Shown here one piece after another: positions 41,392-46,329 of a DNA stretch of 46,329 nucleotides. The DNA is taken from the NCBI GenBank assembly GCA_025965475.1, contig JAOPWV010000058.1:1-46329 (forward strand). Reading direction: 5' to 3'. Every line of letters begins with the position of its first letter. Position 1 is the stretch's first letter. This DNA comes from Frankiales bacterium. GTDB lineage: Bacteria; Actinomycetota; Actinomycetes; Mycobacteriales; SCTD01. The notes beneath the pieces were generated by a model that saw nothing but the letters and a program-made list of their open reading frames with translations, had not been told where the DNA came from and did no database searches. Position numbers and translations under genes: made by a program.

Positions 41392-42351
41392 TCAGGGCAG
41401 CCGCAGCGCACGGACCTCCCCCACCGGCACTCCGCCACCGAGCACGGGAGCGGCCACGAGCTCGTCGAGGACGTCGGCCCGGACGCCGAGCTCGCGCAGC
41501 ACCTGGGCCATGACGGCCTCGGCCGCGCGCGCCGCGCCGTCGTCCACCTTGACCGCGACACCGGTCCCGTCGGGCAAGCTGGCCGCGAATACGCCCTCCG
41601 CCCCATCCTTGGCGACGAGGCCGGGGACTGCTCGCAGAAGTCGCGTCACTGCCTCGGCGTGGCCTTCGACGAGCGCTGGGTGGGCCTGCATCGCGGCGAC
41701 GACTGCCTGCTCCGGACCACCGGTTGCCGTCGCCAGCCGGGAGTAGGCGCGCGCGACGCCGGTGAGCGAGACCCCGAACAGGGGCGCCCCGCAGCCGTCA
41801 ACCGCGGTCTCGGCGACGGGCTCTGCGCACGATTCCGCCACGGTCGCTGCGAGCGCCTGCTGCAGTGGGTGGGCGGGATCCAGGTACGTCGCGGTCGCCC
41901 AGCCGTTGACCAGGCACGTGCGCAGCATCGCCGCGTGCTTGCCCGAACAGTTCATTGCCAGCCTGGACGGGCCGAGCCCGGCGGCCAGGTGCGCCCGCTG
42001 CTCGGCGGTGCCCATCGGCAGTTCCGGCGGACAGCCGAGGTCGTCCTCATCGAGTCCGGCCGAGGTGAGCGCGGCGGCGATCCGCTCCCGGTGCATGGCC
42101 GAGCCGACGTGCGAGGCGCACGCCAGCGCGAGGTCGCCGTCGTCGTCCGGGCGCCAGCCGGCGCGGAGCATGCCGAGCGCCTGCAGTGGCTTGAGCGCCG
42201 AGCGGGCGAAGAACGTGCCGTCCGGGTGGCCGGCGCGGCGGCGCACCTGTCCGGACGCGTCGACCACCACGACGTGGCCGGTGTGGACTGACTCGACAAT
42301 GCCGCAGCGGCGCACTTCGACAAGCCGGACCCCGGCTCGGTAGTCGTTCAT
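41392..42351 (-). CDS. Rhizobium etli-type L-asparaginase (class 3)
   Basis: The 319-residue protein belongs to the R. etli asparaginase family, unrelated to classical asparaginases and built on a Ser/Lys-based fold. The Ser-xx-Lys pair is Ser51/Lys54 in RSALKPLQ. The zinc-site residues are Cys135 and Lys138 in NCSGKHA, at the same numbers as in the R. etli enzyme, and Cys187 in DGCGAP. It would hydrolyse asparagine to aspartate and ammonia in the cytoplasm. ATG 42351 lies near the divergent glutamine-amidotransferase gene. It ends nine bases from the convergent IclR gene. Together with the classical asparaginase at 26716 it gives the window two unrelated asparaginases. Confidence 0.88.
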   Translation of the reverse strand: MNDYRAGVRLVEVRRCGIVESVHTGHVVVVDASGQVRRRAGHPDGTFFARSALKPLQALGMLRAGWRPDDDGDLALACASHVGSAMHRERIAAALTSAGLDEDDLGCPPELPMGTAEQRAHLAAGLGPSRLAMNCSGKHAAMLRTCLVNGWATATYLDPAHPLQQALAATVAESCAEPVAETAVDGCGAPLFGVSLTGVARAYSRLATATGGPEQAVVAAMQAHPALVEGHAEAVTRLLRAVPGLVAKDGAEGVFAASLPDGTGVAVKVDDGAARAAEAVMAQVLRELGVRADVLDELVAAPVLGGGVPVGEVRALRLP

Positions 42352-42420
42352 GAGGCGGCACCGTAGCTCCCCGCCCGCGACGCCGCTGTCGACGCGGCCC
42401 CGCCGCACCGCTGTCGGGTT

Positions 42421-42439
42421 AGGGTCCAGCGCGGACCCT
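42421..42439 (+). other. Hairpin in the leader of the glutamine amidotransferase gene
   Basis: AGGGTCC (42421-42427) and GGACCCT (42433-42439) form a 7-bp stem with a 5-base loop, upstream of the leader open frame. Nothing else is recognised in 42352-42492 except purine-rich sequence leading to the leader ribosome site. Confidence 0.4.
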
Positions 42440-42492
42440 GGACCGGCGGCGCGATGCCAAGCTCGAGGAGATGGAGGAGGGGGGTGGACATC

Positions 42493-42525
42493 ATGCGGCT
42501 CCTGAATTCCCCAGAGCTGCCATGA
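42493..42525 (+). CDS. 10-residue leader peptide ahead of the glutamine amidotransferase
   Basis: ATG 42493 has an excellent GGAGGAGGGGGG site eight bases upstream. The frame encodes MRLLNSPELP and stops at TGA 42523-42525, overlapping the ATG of the next gene by four bases. That ATG has no good ribosome site of its own, so its translation would depend on the leader. Confidence 0.5.
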   Translation: MRLLNSPELP

Positions 42526-43286
42526 CGGGGGCATTGTCAGCCGCCCGCATCCTGGTGATCGAACACGAACGGGACGCAGGAGCATCGCTGGTTGGGGAGT
42601 GGTTGCGCGAGTGCGGGGTGCAGCTGGACGTCTGCCGCCCACACCTGGGGGGCGCGGTTCCCGAACTGGTCGCCCACGACGGGCTGCTGGTGCTCGGCGG
42701 AGCGATGGGCGCTCTGGACGACGATGTCGCGCCGTGGCTGCCGGCCGTCCGGTCGCTCCTTCGCCAGGCGGTGCATGACGGGATCCCGGTGTGGGGCATC
42801 TGCTTGGGCGCCCAGTTGCTCGCCGCGGCGTCGGGTGGGCAGGTCGGCCTGGGAGCGGCCGGTCCGGAGGTGGGCGTCGTGCCGCTGCAGTTCGACGCCG
42901 GCGACGATCCCGTGTTCGGGGCCATGCCGGACGTGGCGCACGCGGTGCAGTTCCACCAGGACTCGGTGAGCCTCCTGCCGGAAGGGGCCACGCTGCTTGC
43001 CCGCAGTTCGGCGTACGCGAACCAGGTCTTCCGCGTCGGTTCCTGCGCGTGGGGGGTCCAGTGCCACCCGGAGGTGACCGCAGCCCAGGTCGAGGAGTGG
43101 ACCCGGGATGGGTCCGAGTTGCTCGGGCGCGCCGGGGTGGATGCCTGGGAGCTCGTCGACGAGGTGCGCTCCCGCCAGGAAGAGATCCAGGCGGTGTGGG
43201 AGCCGGTCGCTCGCAGGTGGGCAGCGCTGGCGCACGCCCGGGCTCAACAACGACCAGCACTCGAGGACACGGCTCCCGCCTCCTGA
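42522..43286 (+). CDS. Class I glutamine amidotransferase domain protein
   Basis: The 254-residue protein has the class I triad: Cys94 in GICLGAQLLA and His182/Glu184 in VQCHPEV. It resembles stand-alone amidotransferase-like proteins of the GuaA/YfeJ type and the gamma-glutamyl hydrolase-related group, which cleave glutamine or gamma-glutamyl compounds. I chose ATG 42522 because it is coupled to the leader peptide. An ATG 17 codons earlier (42471) has no usable ribosome site spacing. No synthase partner is adjacent, so the acceptor is unknown. Confidence 0.85.
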   Translation: MTGALSAARILVIEHERDAGASLVGEWLRECGVQLDVCRPHLGGAVPELVAHDGLLVLGGAMGALDDDVAPWLPAVRSLLRQAVHDGIPVWGICLGAQLLAAASGGQVGLGAAGPEVGVVPLQFDAGDDPVFGAMPDVAHAVQFHQDSVSLLPEGATLLARSSAYANQVFRVGSCAWGVQCHPEVTAAQVEEWTRDGSELLGRAGVDAWELVDEVRSRQEEIQAVWEPVARRWAALAHARAQQRPALEDTAPAS

Positions 43287-43476
43287 GCGGGAAGTCTCCA
43301 ACAAGTCCTCGTCGGTGCCGAGCCCCGATGGTCCCGCGCGGTGCCGGATGCGCCGGGGGGTTGCGGAACGGCGCTAGTGACTTTGTCGGGATGCCTGTGG
43401 GCGCGCATACTCGAACAGGGCAACGGCGTCGGGCGGTGTTCGCGCACCTAGGGGGTCGGATCTGCAGAGGAGGTGG

Positions 43477-43557
43477 GCATGGCTTCCGGTAGCAGTTCTG
43501 AACACAGGCGCCGCTCATCCGTCTCCTCCTCGTGCCGCCGGCCGTCGTCCTGCTGCT
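43477..43557 (+). CDS. Possible 26-residue peptide
   Basis: ATG 43477 follows a perfect AGGAGG (43466-43471). The 26-codon frame encodes a Ser/Arg/Cys-rich peptide ending SSCC. In another frame the same DNA reads APLIRLLLVPPAVVLLLM, like a membrane helix, then TAG and RRARKRG, so this may instead be a damaged small membrane protein gene. The rest of 43287-43610 shows nothing recognisable. Confidence 0.25.
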
Positions 43558-43610
43558 GATGTAGCGGCGCGCGCGCAAGCGCGGGGCAATCGTCCGCTTG
43601 GAGGTGCGTC

Positions 43611-43988
43611 ATGCGCACCACGTTCTTGCACCCGCACGCTTCTTCCCGTGCTGGCTTTCGGGTGGCGCCTGCCGACCCGTACGCCGCAGCTTTCGGCTTC
43701 CATCCCCGCGGGGCCACAGCGGGCCCAGCCGGCCGTGCGCGGGCTCGAGCGGATGACCCAGGCGAGCCCCTGTTCCCCGGCAGTGACTATTTCGAGCGGA
43801 TCGGTTCGACGGAGGTGCAGCATCTGCTCGGGCCGCAGTGGACGGTGAGCGACGTTCGGCTGCAGGTGGCCTGGCAGCTGGCCCGGCACGGGCACCATGC
43901 CGACTGGCTCGCGGCGCACTTCGGGATCTCGCCGGCGTTCGCCCGGTTGCTCGTCGCCCGAGCCGACGTGCCGCTGAGAAGTCGCTAG
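43611..43988 (+). CDS. Hypothetical protein with helix-turn-helix-like C-terminus
   Basis: The 125-residue protein has a low-complexity, Ala/Arg-rich first half and a more structured second half. The end, WLAAHFGISPAFARLLVA, has the spacing of a helix-turn-helix (Ala-xxx-Gly turn and hydrophobic positions). A strong TTGGAGG lies seven bases before ATG 43611, which supports it as a real gene. I do not recognise a family. It could be a small DNA-binding protein. Confidence 0.6.
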   Translation: MRTTFLHPHASSRAGFRVAPADPYAAAFGFHPRGATAGPAGRARARADDPGEPLFPGSDYFERIGSTEVQHLLGPQWTVSDVRLQVAWQLARHGHHADWLAAHFGISPAFARLLVARADVPLRSR

Positions 43989-44307
43989 CTCCACTCGCGC
44001 TGTCCGACGCCCCCGCTTGCCCACGCCGATCTGCTGCGGCGCCGGCGCACCCTGCCCGTCCCGCCATGTCGTCGAGGGCCACCGTGTCTGCCTTCGGCTC
44101 CGCCAAGCCGAGCGGGCGTTCCGACGGACGCGAACAGTGCGCCGGCCGTTGCGGCGCTACCCGCCTTGCCGGTCACGGGTCGCGAGCGTCTGGACGACAT
44201 GTCGGTCTAGACGAGCTCGCAGGCCGAGGCGCCGCAGCTCATCCTGGGCGCCGCTGTAGCGCCCCGCGCGCCGCCGGCCCGGCCGGCCGTCGCGCGGGTG
44301 GGGTGCG
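43989..44307. other. Gene-poor region with GC hairpin before the epoxide hydrolase stop
   Basis: No frame here has a ribosome site or recognisable motif. CGCGCG repeats at 44265-44270 and 44291-44296 flank a CCGGCCCGGCCGG core, giving a strong imperfect hairpin just beyond the epoxide hydrolase stop (44308) that may act as its terminator. Confidence 0.45.
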
Positions 44308-45474
44308 TCAGCCGCGACCGCGCAACGGCCGGAAGACTTCGCGGAGGGTCTGAGCCAGCAGGTGGGGCTCCGCGGCGGCTGGGAAGTGACCGCCGCGGTC
44401 GTGCTCGTGCCAAGCGGAGATCTGGAAGTAGCGTTCGGCGAGCTCGCGGGGTGGCTTGGGAAACGGGACCCGTTCGCCGCCGAAGACGCTGACGGCGGTG
44501 GGGACCGGGGACGGGTCGCCGGCTGGTAGCGCGGTGCCGGCGGTGTGTCGGTAGGCCCAGTAGGGCTGGAGCGACGAGGTGATGGTCCCGGTGGACCAGT
44601 ACAGGCTCAAGGTGCCCAGCAGAAGGTCACGGTCGAACGCGGGGTGCCCGTCGTTGTTGGTGCTGCTCCAGGCCATGACCTTCTCTCCGATCCAGGCAGC
44701 GAGCCCGGCGGGAGAGTCGTGAAGGGCGACGCCGAGTGTCGCGGGCTTGGTGGCCTGCAGGTGGGCGTAGCCGCCCTCCTCGCCGGTCCAGGTCTCGATC
44801 TCGGTGAAGTGGGCCTGCTCGGCCGTGGTCCACGGGCGCGGAGGAGCGGGCAGCCCGGGGGTGGCCAGGTGGATGGCGGCGACGGCCTCCGGGTGGCTCC
44901 GGGCCAGCCAGGCGGTCACCCCGGCGCCGAGGTCGCTGCCATGGGCGGCGTAGCGCGGGTATCCCAGGCCGTCGGCCATGAGCCGGTGCCACAACGCGGC
45001 GACCGCCGCGGCGGTGAGCCCGCCAGGCGGCGGCGGGGCGGAGAAGCCGAACCCGGGTAGCGAGGGCACCACGACGGTGAACGCGTCCGCGGGGTCGCCG
45101 CCGTGCGCGCCCGGATCGGTCAGCAGCGGCAACACGTCGAGGTACTCGCAGAACGAGCCGGGCCAGCCGTGCGTGAGTAGCAGCGGCAGTGGCTGCGGGC
45201 CCCGGCCGGGCAGGTGCAACAGGTGCACCAACTGGCCGTCGATCCGGGCCTGCAGGTGGGTCAGCCGGTCCAACCTGGATTGGAACCTCGCCGTGTCGAA
45301 GGCCCGCCAATCCGCGAGCAGGTCGGCCAGCCACGCTCCGGGCGTCCCTCGCTCCCAGCCGCGGCTGTCCGGCGTAGGAAGCCGGCTGCGGCCCAGCCGC
45401 TCGCGCAGGTCGTCCAGCGCCTCCCGATCGAGCGTGGCTCGGAACGGTTCGACCGACACCTGGGCACTCTTCAC
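44308..45474 (-). CDS. Epoxide hydrolase (EHN-domain, alpha/beta hydrolase)
   Basis: The 388-residue protein has the N-terminal EHN domain (VEPFRATLDREALDDLRERL) seen in microsomal-type epoxide hydrolases, then the alpha/beta hydrolase fold. The oxyanion motif is THGWPGS, the nucleophile Asp is in HGSDLGAGVTAW, and the catalytic His is in EHDRGGHFPA near the C-terminus. It would open epoxides to diols in the cytoplasm. GTG at the 45474 end gives a normal N-terminus; no strong ribosome site is seen. No neighbour suggests a pathway, so a detoxification role is likely but inferred. Confidence 0.9.
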   Translation of the reverse strand: MKSAQVSVEPFRATLDREALDDLRERLGRSRLPTPDSRGWERGTPGAWLADLLADWRAFDTARFQSRLDRLTHLQARIDGQLVHLLHLPGRGPQPLPLLLTHGWPGSFCEYLDVLPLLTDPGAHGGDPADAFTVVVPSLPGFGFSAPPPPGGLTAAAVAALWHRLMADGLGYPRYAAHGSDLGAGVTAWLARSHPEAVAAIHLATPGLPAPPRPWTTAEQAHFTEIETWTGEEGGYAHLQATKPATLGVALHDSPAGLAAWIGEKVMAWSSTNNDGHPAFDRDLLLGTLSLYWSTGTITSSLQPYWAYRHTAGTALPAGDPSPVPTAVSVFGGERVPFPKPPRELAERYFQISAWHEHDRGGHFPAAAEPHLLAQTLREVFRPLRGRG

Positions 45475-45681
45475 CCGCCCAGCATGTCAGGCCCCAGGTA
45501 CGGGGCCGCTCCCTCGGCCGCCCTCCGGCCTGGACACGGCCTGATGCGCATGCCCATGCTCGTCGTGTGGCTCTGCCAACGAGCGCCACGACGAGCACCG
45601 GCCGGTTGACACAGAGGCGAGCCCCTCCGGGGTTGGCGACCGCAGAGCGGCATCGCTCGCTGAGGAGCCCGGATGAACGGA

Positions 45682-45713
45682 CGCCGGGACCGCCCGGGGT
45701 GGCGGTCCCGGCG
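45682..45713 (-). terminator. Strong hairpin terminator after the PepSY-like gene
   Basis: CGCCGGGACCGCC (45682-45694) and GGCGGTCCCGGCG (45701-45713) form a perfect 13-bp stem with a 6-base loop, 19 bases beyond the stop of the minus-strand gene. No T-run follows, as usual in such genomes. Confidence 0.8.
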
Positions 45714-45731
45714 CCTGACCGGGGCCGGCGA

Positions 45732-46079
45732 CTACTCGGTGCCGGTGATCGCGTAGGCCTTGTCGAGCGCGACGGTGAGCTGCTGGTCGGCTGCGGTGAC
45801 GATGTGGGCCTCGTACACGCCGCCGTTGTCGGTCTCGACGCGGGTGAAGGTCGCACCGGCGTACTTCGCGAGGACCGCGGCCTTGACCTTCGCGAGGACG
45901 TCGCCGGTCAGCGCGGTCTCCGTGGTGTTCGACGTGCTGCTCGAGCTCGTGGTGGAAGTGACAGAGTCGGCCGCGTTCGCAGTGCCGACGGCAGCGAGAG
46001 TGCCCCCGGCGACCAGCCCGCAGGCGACGAGGGACAGGCCGGCGAGGGTCCGGCGGACGGGGAGGGTGCGGACGTTCAT
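45732..46079 (-). CDS. Secreted PepSY-like small protein
   Basis: The 115-residue precursor has a signal peptide (MNVRTLPVRR, hydrophobic core, cleavage after ANA) followed by a Ser/Thr linker and one PepSY-like domain of about 55 residues (KVKAAVLAKYAGATFTRVE, YEAHIVTAADQQLTVALD). PepSY domains often inhibit or sense proteases or sit in cell-wall regulators. ATG 46079 has AGGAG seven bases upstream, and the frame upstream of it overlaps a transposase remnant, so the longer version is unlikely. It stands alone, followed by a strong terminator. Confidence 0.82.
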   Translation of the reverse strand: MNVRTLPVRRTLAGLSLVACGLVAGGTLAAVGTANAADSVTSTTSSSSTSNTTETALTGDVLAKVKAAVLAKYAGATFTRVETDNGGVYEAHIVTAADQQLTVALDKAYAITGTE

Positions 46080-46133
46080 GGAGGGCTCCTGGATCGGGGT
46101 CAGGGGTCCGTGGTGGACCGGTGAGGAGAGATT

Positions 46134-46329
46134 CCTACGTCGGCCTGGGGTATCCCAGGGAGCCGCCTGGACGTTCCCTGTGAGGTCCGTGCCGAGGTGG
46201 TCCACCGCGGCCGCGACGTCACATCGAGGTGGGTATCGACGCCGCCGGTGGCATTTCCCGGCTCGGCTGTTGGTCGCGAAGACCGTGATGCGCCAGCCGT
46301 CGGCGCCTCGGTCGGGCGCAGCTGCGCGC
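46134..46329 (-). pseudogene. Remnant of an IS110-type transposase, frameshifted and cut by the window edge
   Basis: On the minus strand one frame reads TGGVDTHLDV (46249-46220), and the next frame continues VAAAVDHLGTDL, then DTPGRRR. Together they match the N-terminal DEDD-domain opening of IS110-family transposases (GGVDTHxDxHVAAxxD). One base is missing near 46218: GTG-AC-GTC where GTG-CAC-GTC is expected. Similarity fades by about 46134, just upstream of the PepSY-like gene. The rest of the element is not present on this side. Confidence 0.5.

Noticed and set aside
43838-44353. A 171-codon plus-strand frame after the hypothetical protein
   Set aside because: It overlaps the previous gene and the epoxide hydrolase gene, lacks a ribosome site and is low-complexity.

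Overview
The window is GC-rich throughout, with strong G/C bias at third codon positions, frequent GTG starts, four-base gene overlaps, a TTAGGTT-type iron box and SdpA-free Tat/lipoprotein export genes. This points to a chromosome of a high-GC Actinomycetota. I cannot name the genus from the sequence alone. Almost all of it is coding, and I see no rRNA, tRNA, CRISPR array or prophage.

Positions 200-14310 (minus strand) are a large L-rhamnose utilisation operon. It holds a DeoR-type repressor, rhamnulokinase, a sugar ABC importer (binding lipoprotein, double ATPase, two permeases), a class II aldolase, a HAD phosphatase-like protein, a second FGGY kinase, L-rhamnose isomerase, a fused rhamnulose-1-phosphate aldolase/lactaldehyde dehydrogenase and a D-tagatose-3-epimerase-type epimerase. 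From the ATPase gene to the last gene, eight successive junctions are four-base stop/start overlaps. A GPR1/FUN34/YaaH acetate transporter (14774-15442) lies divergently upstream.

Positions 15731-27765 hold what looks like one catabolic regulon built around a GntR/HutC regulator (21106-21852). To its left, on the minus strand, are a MmgE/PrpD protein, an acyl-CoA dehydrogenase, a CitE-type lyase, a CaiB/BaiF CoA-transferase and a hotdog-fold hydratase: the enzyme set expected for breaking a C5 dicarboxylate (mesaconate, itaconate or methylsuccinate type) into pyruvate and acetyl-CoA via citramalyl-CoA. To its right, on the plus strand, are an MFS importer, an isochorismatase-fold amidohydrolase, a polysaccharide-deacetylase/imidase-fold hydrolase, a CxxC small protein with a CobW GTPase, and a type I asparaginase. 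Three near-identical 16-bp dyads sit on the predicted -10 elements of the MmgE, GntR and MFS promoters, which links both arms to one regulator. I infer a cyclic-imide or amide to C5-diacid pathway; the substrate is not proven by the sequence.

Positions 27926-35400 carry a SAM methyltransferase, an iron-box-controlled efeO-efeB pair without efeU, a zinc alcohol dehydrogenase, a conserved membrane protein, tatA and a rodA/ftsW-type pseudogene with two lesions. Positions 35401-42351 hold an amino-acid ABC importer operon with an amidohydrolase, enclosed by two IclR regulators, and next to it a Rhizobium etli-type asparaginase. The right end has a class I glutamine amidotransferase behind a 10-codon leader, a small hypothetical protein, an epoxide hydrolase, a secreted PepSY-like protein and a frameshifted IS110-type transposase remnant at the window edge.
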